Part shown: one piece after another, positions 1-5,339 of the stretch
Position numbering within the stretch: the stretch's first letter is position 1
Layout of the letters: each line of letters begins with the position of its first letter
Assembly (NCBI RefSeq): GCF_002943415.1
Contig: NZ_PTQZ01000089.1
Location: 1,387 to 6,725, forward strand
DNA: 5,339 nucleotides
Reading direction: 5' to 3'
DNA from: Amnimonas aquatica
GTDB lineage: Bacteria; Pseudomonadota; Gammaproteobacteria; Pseudomonadales; Moraxellaceae
Position numbers and translations under genes: made by a program
Notes under the pieces: generated by a model
Databases searched by the model: none
The model's input: the letters and a program-made list of their open reading frames with translations, nothing else
What the model was told of the DNA's origin: nothing

Positions 1-350
1 TTGAGGTTGTTGGCGCGCAGGCCCATGCCTTCGCTGCCGTAGAACGCCATGGGACGCAGGTAGGCGTGCGGCAGGCCGTTCTCGCGCACCACGGTGCGGT
101 GGGCTTCGTTTATCTCGTCCTGGCCGAAAGGCATGGCCATGTTCATGATGTGCGCCGACTTGAACAGGCGGTCCGTGTGTTCCTTGAGGCGGAAGATGGC
201 AGCACCCCGGTCGGTGGCGTAGGCGCGGACGCCTTCGAAGACGCCCATGCCGTAGTGCAGCGTGTGGGTCAGTACATGCGTCTGGGCTTCGCGCCACGGC
301 ACCAGTTGGCCGTCAAACCAGATCACGCCATCACGATCAGACATCGACAT
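1..350 (-). CDS. ilvE: Branched-chain amino acid aminotransferase, N-terminal part (runs off left edge)
   Basis: Fold-type IV PLP enzyme that reversibly transfers the amino group between glutamate and the keto acids of leucine, isoleucine and valine, in the cytoplasm. Only the first 116 codons are present. They show the family N-terminus: VIWFDGQLV near residues 9-17, then THTLHYGMGVFEGVRAY at about 28-44, then FRLKEHTDRLFKSA at about 53-66, whose Arg61 matches the arginine that contacts the PLP phosphate. LRPMAFYGSEGMGLRA follows near 97-112. The catalytic lysine, expected around residue 160, lies outside the window. The start is the first ATG of ATG-TCG-ATG because GGAG lies 8 nt upstream; the ATG at 344 would be too far from it. 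The protein reads like the Pseudomonas/Xanthomonas type of IlvE. It lies 137 bp downstream of glnE on the same strand with no terminator seen between them, so co-transcription is possible. A D-amino acid aminotransferase or 4-amino-4-deoxychorismate lyase is less likely given the HYGMGVFEGVRAY signature. Confidence 0.93.
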   Translation of the reverse strand, partial: MSMSDRDGVIWFDGQLVPWREAQTHVLTHTLHYGMGVFEGVRAYATDRGAAIFRLKEHTDRLFKSAHIMNMAMPFGQDEINEAHRTVVRENGLPHAYLRPMAFYGSEGMGLRANNL

Positions 351-358
351 CGTTGTCA

Positions 359-362
359 CTCC
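359..362 (-). promoter_or_regulatory. Ribosome binding site of ilvE
   Basis: On the minus strand GGAG is followed by an 8-nt spacer (TGACAACG) and the ATG ending at 350. This spacing favours that ATG over the in-frame ATG two codons later. Confidence 0.7.
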
Positions 363-381
363 AGAGGGCGACGAACGGGAA

Positions 382-410
382 CGGCCGGTACCGGCCGCGC
401 CACGGTGGCG
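382..410. repeat. Two abutting GC-rich palindromes in the glnE-ilvE spacer
   Basis: Positions 382-397 read CGGCCGGTACCGGCCG, a perfect 16-bp palindrome. It is followed directly by an odd palindrome at 398-410, CGCCAC-G-GTGGCG. In the minus-strand transcript the first could fold as a 6-bp GC stem with a GTAC loop, about 32 nt upstream of the ilvE start. No T-run follows on the minus strand, so it does not look like an intrinsic terminator. It could be an operator, an mRNA stem or a chance product of GC-rich sequence. I found no clear -35/-10 pair for ilvE in the 137-bp spacer. Confidence 0.6.
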
Positions 411-487
411 TCGCCTGCAGATCAAAGAATTCAGGGGCGCCTATTCCACCACAAACCGGGGGTCTTGGGATACTGGCCGCGCGCGCA

Positions 488-3202
488 TCAGGCCGCGCCG
501 CCGGTCATGAAGCGAGCCCACTGCGTCCGCACCAGCGTGCGCTCGGCCACCAGCTCGCCCTCGCCCAGGATGCGGTCGACCCGGGCCAGCGCCCGGCGAT
601 GCCCCCGCGCCCGCAGCGCCAGATAGGCCGCCTTCAGGCCCTCGGCATCCTGCGATGACAGCACGCCGGCCTCGGCCAGCGTGTCGAGCAGGCGGACATT
701 GTCCGGCCAGCGCGTCAGCGCCGGGAAGTCATGGGCGTGCGCCAGCGTCAGGTACTGCACCAGGAACTCGAGGTCGACCAGCCCGCCGGGACTGTGCTTG
801 AGGTCTATGCCGTCCTTCGGCGCCAGGTGGCCGCGCATCTTGTCGCGCATCTCGACCACTTCGTGGCGCAGCGTCTCGCGATCGCGGGCCCGGGCCAGCA
901 CCTCGGCGCGCACGGCATCGAAACGTGCCGCCAGGCGGGTGTCGCCGGCGACGACGCGGGCACGGATCAGCGCCTGATGCTCCCAGGCCCAGGCATGTTC
1001 GCGCTGATATTGCGAGAAGCCGGACAGCGAAGTCACCAGCAGCCCGGAGCTGCCCGACGGCCGCAGGCGCATGTCGACATCGTAGAGCTGCCCGGTGGCC
1101 ATGGCCGTGGTCAGCAGGTGGATGATGCGCTGGCCCAGGCGCGCGAAGAAGCTCGCGCCGTCCAGCGGCCGCTCGCCGTCGGAGTCGCGTTGCGGGTCAC
1201 CGTCGTGCAGGAACACCAGGTCGAGATCCGACCCGTAGCCCAGCTCCAGCCCGCCCAGCTTGCCGTAGCCGACGATGACGAAGTCGGGGTCGCAGGGCGT
1301 GCCGTCGACACGCAGCGGCCGGCCGTGCTTCGCGGTGAGCTGACGCCAGGCCAGATTAAGCACCTCCTGCAGCACGGCCTCGGCGATCCAGGTCAGCGAA
1401 TCGCTGATCTTCATCAGCGGCAGCGTGCCCTTGAGATCGGACGCCGCCACGCGCAGCACCTGCCCCTTCTGGAAGATGCGCAGCACATCCATCTGGCGCT
1501 CGAGGTCATCTTCCGGCACCCGTGTCAGCTGGGCGCGCAGCTCGGCCACGAGGTCATCGCGGCTGGGCGGCGCGAACAGCGTGGCGGCGTTCAGCAGCTC
1601 GTCGAGCAGCACCGGATAGCGCGCCAGCGACTCGGCGATCCACGGACTGGCGGCACACAGGTCGATGAGCCGCTGCAGCGCGTCCTGGTTCTCGATCAGC
1701 AGCACCAGATAGGCCGAGCGCCGCAGCGTGGCCTCGATCAGCGGCATGATGCGCAGCAGCGCGAGGTCGCCATTCTCGTGGGCGAGGCAGGCATGCACCA
1801 GCAGCGGCAGCAGCCGGTCGAAACGGTCACGCGCGGTGCCGGTGAGCTGCGCGACGGCGCGGCTGGCGAGCAGCGCCCGCACCGGCTCCGGCCAGGACTC
1901 CGGCGCCGGCACCTGGGGCTCGGCGGCATCACGCGCGACGATCACGTCGCGGAAATGGCCGTGCACGATCTCGCGCTGGCAGGCCAGCGCCGAGACGTAT
2001 GCGCCCCAGTCCGCAAAGCCCATGGCGCGCGCCAGCCTCAGGCGGTCATCGTCGGCGGCCGGCAGCGTCTGCGTCTGCTGGTCGTGCAGCGCCTGTATGC
2101 GATGCTCGCTGTCGCGCAGGAAGCCGTAGGCCGTCACCAGTTCATCCACTGCGGCCGCCGGCAGCAGCTGACGATCGGCCAGCAGCGGCAGCACCTTCAG
2201 CAGCTCCCGCTCCTGCAGCGCGGAATCCACGCCGCCACGGATGAGCTGGAAGGCCTGGGCGATGAACTCGACCTCGCGAATGCCGCCGGCCCCCAGCTTG
2301 ATGTTGTCGTCGCGGTCGTGGCGGCGGACCTCGCGCTCGATCATCGCCTTCATGTCGCGCAGCGACTCGAAGGCACCGAAATCGATGTAGCGACGGTAGA
2401 CGAAAGGCTTCAGCGACTTCAGCAGCTGTTCACCGGCGCGCAGGTCACCGGCGCAGACACGCGCCTTGATCAGCGCGTAGCGCTCCCACTCGCGGCCATG
2501 GCGCTCGTAGTAGAGCTCCATGGCGTCGAAGCTGGTGGCCAGCGCCGAACCATCGCCCCAGGGCCGCAGACGCATGTCGACGCGAAACACGAAGCCGTCC
2601 GCCATGACCGGATCCAGCAGCTGGATGATGCGCTGCCCGACCTTGATGAAGAACTCCTGGTTGCCGATGCTGCGGGCGCCGTCGGTCTCGCCGTCCTCGT
2701 CGTAGGCGAAGATCAGGTCGATATCGGACGACAGGTTGAGCTCGTGACCGCCCAGCTTGCCCAGCCCCAGCACCACCAGCTGCTGGATCCGCCCCGAGCC
2801 GGCGCCGACCGGCCGGCCGTGCAGCGCGGCGAGCTCGGCCTCGGCCGCCGCCAGGGCCACCGCCAGCACGGCATCCGCGAAGGCCGACAGTTCGCGCGTC
2901 AGCGTGACCAGCGGGCAGCGTCGCAGCAGATCGCGCGCCACGAAGCGCATCTGCTCGCGCTGCCGGAGTTGGCGCAGCGCCGCCTGCCAGGCCGGGTCCG
3001 GCCCGCGAGCCAGCTCCGGCAGCGGACGCGAGCCGGGTGCCGGCAGCGCTGCGACGGCGGCCTGCACATGCGGCAGCCAGGCCTCATCCGGCATGTCCTG
3101 CTCCAGCCTCGCAGCCAGGACGTCCAGCTCGGCCTCGCCGAGGCGCTCCAGTCTTTCCGCCAGCCAGGGGGACAGTTCGGCAGCTTGGCTCCACACGGAC
3201 AT
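488..3202 (-). CDS. glnE: Bifunctional glutamine synthetase adenylyltransferase / adenylyl-removing enzyme
   Basis: Covalently regulates glutamine synthetase: it adds AMP to the GlnA tyrosine when nitrogen is plentiful and removes it by phosphorolysis when nitrogen is scarce, under control of glutamine and PII proteins. The 904-residue protein is slightly shorter than the roughly 945-residue E. coli enzyme and shows the expected duplicated nucleotidyltransferase layout. The N-terminal (adenylyl-removing) half has GLGKLGG at 146-152, SSDIDLIF at 158-165 with metal-binding Asp160 and Asp162, MRLRPWGDGS at 210-219, and the following helical domain with GAGGIREVEF at 304-313. The C-terminal (adenylylating) half repeats this: GYGKLGG at 645-651, SDLDLVF at 658-664 with Asp659 and Asp661, MRLRPSG at 711-717, and SPGGLVDLEF at 804-813. 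Both active sites look intact. The start is uncertain: GTG at 3211, ATG at 3208 and ATG at 3202 are all in frame. I prefer 3202 because a GAG lies 8 nt upstream of it and no better ribosome binding site serves the others. It lies directly downstream of glnA, its target, but beyond the glnA terminator. Confidence 0.97.
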   Translation of the reverse strand: MSVWSQAAELSPWLAERLERLGEAELDVLAARLEQDMPDEAWLPHVQAAVAALPAPGSRPLPELARGPDPAWQAALRQLRQREQMRFVARDLLRRCPLVTLTRELSAFADAVLAVALAAAEAELAALHGRPVGAGSGRIQQLVVLGLGKLGGHELNLSSDIDLIFAYDEDGETDGARSIGNQEFFIKVGQRIIQLLDPVMADGFVFRVDMRLRPWGDGSALATSFDAMELYYERHGREWERYALIKARVCAGDLRAGEQLLKSLKPFVYRRYIDFGAFESLRDMKAMIEREVRRHDRDDNIKLGAGGIREVEFIAQAFQLIRGGVDSALQERELLKVLPLLADRQLLPAAAVDELVTAYGFLRDSEHRIQALHDQQTQTLPAADDDRLRLARAMGFADWGAYVSALACQREIVHGHFRDVIVARDAAEPQVPAPESWPEPVRALLASRAVAQLTGTARDRFDRLLPLLVHACLAHENGDLALLRIMPLIEATLRRSAYLVLLIENQDALQRLIDLCAASPWIAESLARYPVLLDELLNAATLFAPPSRDDLVAELRAQLTRVPEDDLERQMDVLRIFQKGQVLRVAASDLKGTLPLMKISDSLTWIAEAVLQEVLNLAWRQLTAKHGRPLRVDGTPCDPDFVIVGYGKLGGLELGYGSDLDLVFLHDGDPQRDSDGERPLDGASFFARLGQRIIHLLTTAMATGQLYDVDMRLRPSGSSGLLVTSLSGFSQYQREHAWAWEHQALIRARVVAGDTRLAARFDAVRAEVLARARDRETLRHEVVEMRDKMRGHLAPKDGIDLKHSPGGLVDLEFLVQYLTLAHAHDFPALTRWPDNVRLLDTLAEAGVLSSQDAEGLKAAYLALRARGHRRALARVDRILGEGELVAERTLVRTQWARFMTGGAA

Positions 3203-3256
3203 CGGCATCACTCACGCAGGGGAATACTGCCCGGCATGATGCCTGCTGGCCGGCAC

Positions 3257-3293
3257 AAAACAAAAGGCCCGCTCTCGCGAGCGGGCCTTTTGT
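3257..3293 (-). terminator. Rho-independent terminator of glnA
   Basis: A perfect 15-bp inverted repeat (ACAAAAGGCCCGCTC at 3260-3274 and its complement at 3279-3293) encloses the 4-nt loop TCGC. On the minus strand the GC stem ends in GGGCC followed by TTTTGTTTT, a typical U-tract. It begins 56 nt beyond the glnA stop codon and ends 45-54 nt before the glnE start. The plus strand also ends in TTTT, so it could work weakly in both directions, but no plus-strand gene ends here. It suggests that most glnA transcripts are monocistronic and that glnE is read through or has its own promoter. Confidence 0.92.
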
Positions 3294-3349
3294 CAGACCA
3301 TTTGCCCGTCACCATGCCCGCGATGCAGGCACGACGACGGCAACCGGGA

Positions 3350-4759
3350 TCAGACGCTGTAGTACAGGTCGAACTCGATCGGCGACACGAAGGTGCTGAC
3401 GCGACGGGCTTCTTCCGTCTTCAGCTCCAGGTAGGCATCGAGCATTTCCTTGGTGAACACGCCGCCCTTGAGCAGGAACTCGTGGTCGTTCTTGAGAGCT
3501 TCGAGAGCGACTTCCAGGTTCTCGGCCACGGTCGGGACCAGAGCGTCCTCTTCCGGCGGCAGGTCGTACAGGTTCTTGCTGGCGGCCTCGCCCGGGTGGA
3601 TCTTGTTCTGGATGCCGTCGAGGCCGGCCATCAGCAGGGCGGCGAAGGCCAGGTACGGGTTGGCAGCCGGATCCGGGAAGCGGGCTTCGATGCGCTTGGC
3701 CTTCGGGCTCGACACGTACGGAATGCGGATCGAGGCCGAGCGGTTGCGGGCGGAGTAGGCCAGCTTGATCGGGGCTTCGTAGTGCGGCACCAGACGCTTG
3801 TAGGAGTTGGTGGCCGGGTTGGTGATGGCGTTCAGGGCACGGGCGTGCTTGATGATGCCGCCGATGAAGAACAGGGCCATTTCCGACAGGCCGGCGTACT
3901 CGTCGCCGGAGAACAGGTTCTTGCCATCCTTGGAGATGGACATGTGCACGTGCATGCCCGAACCGTTGTCGCCAACGATCGGCTTCGGCATGAAGGTCGC
4001 GGTCTTGCCGTAGGCGTGAGCGACGTTGTGCACGGCGTACTTCAGCACCTGGACTTCGTCGGCCTTGCGCACGAGGGTGTTGAAGGAGACACCGATTTCG
4101 GACTGGCAGGAGGCCACTTCGTGGTGCTGCACTTCGACGCGGCCCGGGCCCATCATGGCTTCGATGGCGGTGCACATGGCGGCACGCAGGTCCTGCTGCG
4201 AGTCGATCGGCGGAACCGGGAAGTAGCCGCCCTTCACGCGCGGACGGTGGCCGGTGTTGCCGCCTTCGTAATCGTTGTTGGTCGACCAGGCCGCTTCCTC
4301 AGCGATGATCTGGTGCGACACGCCGCCCATGTTGATGTCCCACTTCACTTCGTCGAACACGAAGAACTCCGGCTCCGGGCCGAAGAAAGCGGTGTCGCCG
4401 ATGCCCGAGGCCTTCAGGTAGGCTTCGGCGCGCTTGGCGATGGAGCGCGGGTCGCGCTCGTAGCCCTGACCGGTCGACGGCTCGATGACGTCGCAGGTCA
4501 CGACCACGGTGGTTTCTTCGAAGAACGGGTCGATGAAAGCGGTCTCGGGGTCCGGCAGCAGGATCATGTCGGAGGCTTCGATGCCCTTCCAGCCGGCGAT
4601 CGACGAGCCGTCGAACATCTTGCCGTTGACGAAGGTGTCCTCGTCGACGGTGGCGGAGGGATAGGAGACGTGCTGCTCCTTGCCCTTGGTGTCGGTGAAG
4701 CGGAAATCGACCCACTTCGCCTCGTTGTCATTGATCAGCTGCAGTACCTTGTTCGACAT
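3350..4759 (-). CDS. glnA: Glutamine synthetase, type I (adenylylatable GSI-beta)
   Basis: Catalyses ATP-dependent condensation of glutamate and ammonia to glutamine, the main entry of ammonium into metabolism. The enzyme is a cytoplasmic dodecamer. The 469-residue length equals that of the E. coli enzyme. Visible signatures are [13 protein letters not shown] at 48-60 carrying the active-site Asp50, [11 protein letters not shown] at 126-136 with metal-ligand glutamates, and the ATP-binding stretch [14 protein letters not shown] at 259-272. Further on come the flap glutamate Glu328 in PHYEAP, the [10 protein letters not shown] segment at 338-347, and [26 protein letters not shown] at about 358-383. 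[10 protein letters not shown] at 395-404 contains Tyr398, the residue equivalent to the E. coli adenylylation site, which agrees with glnE next door. The start is well supported by GGAGGAG 5 nt upstream. Expression is probably from the sigma-54 promoter at 4852-4867 with NtrC sites upstream, and ends at the terminator at 3257-3293. No missing key residues or frameshift are seen. Confidence 0.99.
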   Translation of the reverse strand: MSNKVLQLINDNEAKWVDFRFTDTKGKEQHVSYPSATVDEDTFVNGKMFDGSSIAGWKGIEASDMILLPDPETAFIDPFFEETTVVVTCDVIEPSTGQGYERDPRSIAKRAEAYLKASGIGDTAFFGPEPEFFVFDEVKWDINMGGVSHQIIAEEAAWSTNNDYEGGNTGHRPRVKGGYFPVPPIDSQQDLRAAMCTAIEAMMGPGRVEVQHHEVASCQSEIGVSFNTLVRKADEVQVLKYAVHNVAHAYGKTATFMPKPIVGDNGSGMHVHMSISKDGKNLFSGDEYAGLSEMALFFIGGIIKHARALNAITNPATNSYKRLVPHYEAPIKLAYSARNRSASIRIPYVSSPKAKRIEARFPDPAANPYLAFAALLMAGLDGIQNKIHPGEAASKNLYDLPPEEDALVPTVAENLEVALEALKNDHEFLLKGGVFTKEMLDAYLELKTEEARRVSTFVSPIEFDLYYSV

Positions 4760-4764
4760 GGTAG

Positions 4765-4771
4765 CTCCTCC
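4765..4771 (-). promoter_or_regulatory. Ribosome binding site of glnA
   Basis: The minus strand reads GGAGGAG-CTACC-ATG, a near-perfect Shine-Dalgarno sequence with a 5-nt spacer. It fixes the glnA start at 4759 and suggests strong translation. Confidence 0.85.
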
Positions 4772-4851
4772 AGAGAGCGTTCAATCGTTTCAGAGTTCGT
4801 CAGGACGCCAAATGCCCGGGCTGGGGTCACCGGCAGTCTCGGCTTGGATTG

Positions 4852-4867
4852 AGCAACATTCATGCCA
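4852..4867 (-). promoter_or_regulatory. Sigma-54 (-24/-12) promoter of glnA
   Basis: The minus strand reads TGGCATGAATGTTGCT, against the RpoN consensus TGGCACG-N4-TTGCW. The invariant GG (4866-4865) and GC (4854-4853) are present with the correct 12-bp offset; only the C and the following positions around -20 are less canonical. Counting 12 bases on from the -12 C puts the transcription start near 4841 and gives a leader of about 82 nt before glnA. Sigma-54 promoters need an enhancer-binding activator, and NtrC-like sites lie upstream. The start position is predicted from spacing, not observed. Confidence 0.85.
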
Positions 4868-4909
4868 CTCATAAGAAAAGGCATTATCCTGCTAAACCGC
4901 GCCCGGCAT

Positions 4910-4926
4910 CGCGCCAATTCGGTGCA
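4910..4926. promoter_or_regulatory. NtrC-like site A (proximal)
   Basis: CGCGCC-AATTC-GGTGCA matches the NtrC dyad TGCACC-N5-GGTGCA at 10 of 12 defined positions, with a perfect right half and a 4/6 left half. Its centre is about 77 bp upstream of the predicted glnA start of transcription. Confidence 0.6.
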
Positions 4927-4940
4927 AATTCGGCCGAAAA

Positions 4941-4957
4941 AGCACCCTAAAAGGGCG
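4941..4957. promoter_or_regulatory. NtrC-like site B (middle, weak)
   Basis: AGCACC-CTAAA-AGGGCG matches the NtrC dyad at 8 of 12 positions: a good left half and a poor right half. It overlaps a small CCCT-AAA-AGGG palindrome. Its centre is about -108 from the predicted start, the position of a known enhancer site at E. coli glnAp2. The call rests mainly on spacing. Confidence 0.45.
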
Positions 4958-4970
4958 AAACGGGAATTCG

Positions 4971-4987
4971 AGCACCAAAACAGTGCA
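4971..4987. promoter_or_regulatory. NtrC-like site C (distal, strong)
   Basis: AGCACC-AAAAC-AGTGCA matches the NtrC dyad TGCACC-N5-GGTGCA at 10 of 12 positions, with 5/6 in each half. Its centre is about -138 from the predicted glnA start, close to the -140 enhancer site known at E. coli glnAp2. Confidence 0.68.
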
Positions 4988-5043
4988 ATATCGGCTTCGC
5001 AGCAGGAAATACAGCATCAATCGGCGGCATACGATATCACCGA

Positions 5044-5072
5044 TTGAAGACGGACAGCAGAGCCCTTAGTCT
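5044..5072 (+). promoter_or_regulatory. Possible sigma-70 promoter of the HIT-family gene
   Basis: TTGAAG at 5044-5049 and TAGTCT at 5067-5072 are separated by 17 bp and match the -35/-10 consensus at 4/6 positions each. Transcription would start about 30 nt before the ATG at 5110. The match is modest and other arrangements are possible. Confidence 0.33.
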
Positions 5073-5109
5073 TGTCTGCGCTCCCTCACGTCCGCGAGAA
5101 CCGCCCCGC

Positions 5110-5339
5110 ATGTCCGACTGCATCTTCTGCAAGATCGCCAACCATGAAGTGAATGCCCGCATCGTCTACGAGAACGAGCGCCTGGTGGCTTTTCACGACC
5201 TGTTCCCGGCCGCGCCGACACACCTGCTGATCATCCCCAAGACGCACTACAGCACGCTCAACGACGTGCCCGCCGAAGACGCACCGGTGCTGGGCGAGCT
5301 CATGACCACGGCCGCCCGCCTCGCCGGCGAGCTCGGCCT
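5110..5339 (+). CDS. hinT: HIT-family (HinT-like) nucleotide-binding protein, N-terminal part (runs off right edge)
   Basis: Histidine triad proteins bind purine nucleotides and hydrolyse nucleoside phosphoramidates or related AMP conjugates in the cytoplasm. Seventy-six codons are present, out of the roughly 110-140 usual for the family. The start MSDCIFCKIANHEV, with a C-x2-C pair at Cys4 and Cys7, is typical of the HinT/PKCI branch; in some members this pair binds zinc. RIVYENERLVAFHDLFPAAPTHLLIIPKTH follows at about 17-46 (read here in parts: VYENERLVAFHDL, then PTHLLIIPKTH), then STLND. The catalytic HxHxHxx motif near the C-terminus is beyond the window. The start is the ATG at 5110 with a weak GAGAA 9 nt upstream. 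It is transcribed away from glnA. Which HIT subgroup it belongs to cannot be settled from the N-terminus, so the symbol is tentative. Confidence 0.9.
   Translation, partial: MSDCIFCKIANHEVNARIVYENERLVAFHDLFPAAPTHLLIIPKTHYSTLNDVPAEDAPVLGELMTTAARLAGELG

Larger units (their letters stand above)
4760..5109. other. Divergent control region between glnA and the HIT-family gene
   Basis: This 350-bp stretch has no supported gene. It is visibly richer in A and T than the flanking genes, especially from about 4860 to 5045. From left to right it holds the glnA ribosome binding site and leader (4760-4841), the sigma-54 promoter (4852-4867), three NtrC-like dyads (4910-4987), a possible promoter for the rightward gene (5044-5072), and that gene's leader. 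A GATAAT on the minus strand at 4883-4888 resembles a sigma-70 -10 box but has no convincing -35 partner. The short open frames here have no recognisable product. Confidence 0.8.

Noticed and set aside
382..397. The 16-bp palindrome as the terminator of glnE
   Set aside because: The possible stem is short and is not followed by a T-run on the minus strand.
66..658. Overlapping plus-strand open frames over ilvE and the 3' end of glnE
   Set aside because: They are shadows of the minus-strand genes; their translations are Arg/Ala/Pro/Ser-rich with no family resemblance.
3309..4175. 288-codon minus-strand frame overlapping glnA
   Set aside because: It lies in another frame of the same strand inside glnA, whose own frame carries all glutamine synthetase signatures.
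731..4852. Long plus-strand open frame as a real 1,373-residue protein gene
   Set aside because: It is exactly antisense to two unmistakable genes, in the register kept open by avoidance of TTA, CTA and TCA. It has no ribosome binding site that I can see and no recognisable domain.
4883..4888. Sigma-70 -10 box (GATAAT on the minus strand) as a second glnA promoter
   Set aside because: No acceptable -35 element is found 16-19 bp upstream (CGATGC at 17 bp), so it is only a possibility by analogy with E. coli glnAp1.
4862..5047. 61-codon plus-strand frame in the glnA-hinT intergenic region as a small protein gene
   Set aside because: It overlaps the sigma-54 promoter and all the NtrC-like sites, has no ribosome binding site evident before its ATG, and has no recognisable product. 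A regulatory reading explains the stretch better.
1..5339. CRISPR array, tRNA or rRNA gene, insertion sequence, toxin-antitoxin or other unusual system
   Set aside because: No regularly spaced direct repeats, transposase-like protein, terminal inverted repeats or RNA gene signatures were seen. Apart from the control region, the window is filled by four ordinary housekeeping genes.

Overview
This 5.3 kb window is GC-rich, tightly packed bacterial chromosome centred on ammonium assimilation. The gene content and the look of the proteins point to a high-GC gammaproteobacterium of the Pseudomonas/Xanthomonas kind. These are a Pseudomonas-like IlvE next to GlnE, an adenylylatable type I glutamine synthetase, and a sigma-54/NtrC-type control region. 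This is an inference from recognisable proteins and gene order; I could not run a database search.

Layout, left to right. Positions 1-350 (minus) hold the N-terminal part of ilvE, a branched-chain amino acid aminotransferase that runs off the left edge. Positions 351-487 are a short spacer with two abutting GC-rich palindromes. Positions 488-3202 (minus) hold glnE, the bifunctional glutamine synthetase adenylyltransferase/adenylyl-removing enzyme. Positions 3203-3349 hold the short glnE leader and a strong intrinsic terminator for glnA. Positions 3350-4759 (minus) hold glnA, glutamine synthetase. Positions 4760-5109 are a relatively AT-rich divergent control region. Positions 5110-5339 (plus) hold the start of a HIT-family (HinT-like) nucleotide-binding protein gene that runs off the right edge.

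How the genes work together: GlnA makes glutamine from glutamate and ammonia. GlnE turns GlnA off and on by adding or removing AMP at a conserved tyrosine, visible here as Tyr398 of GlnA. IlvE moves amino groups from glutamate to branched-chain keto acids. The target enzyme and its covalent regulator are therefore direct neighbours, separated by a terminator.

The most informative non-coding signal is upstream of glnA. There is a near-consensus sigma-54 -24/-12 promoter, with three NtrC-like dyads about 30-31 bp apart further upstream. Two of them fall close to the -108 and -140 positions known for the E. coli glnAp2 enhancer. I see no mobile element, CRISPR array, tRNA, rRNA or new defence-like system. 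A very long open frame antisense to glnE and glnA is best explained by codon bias.
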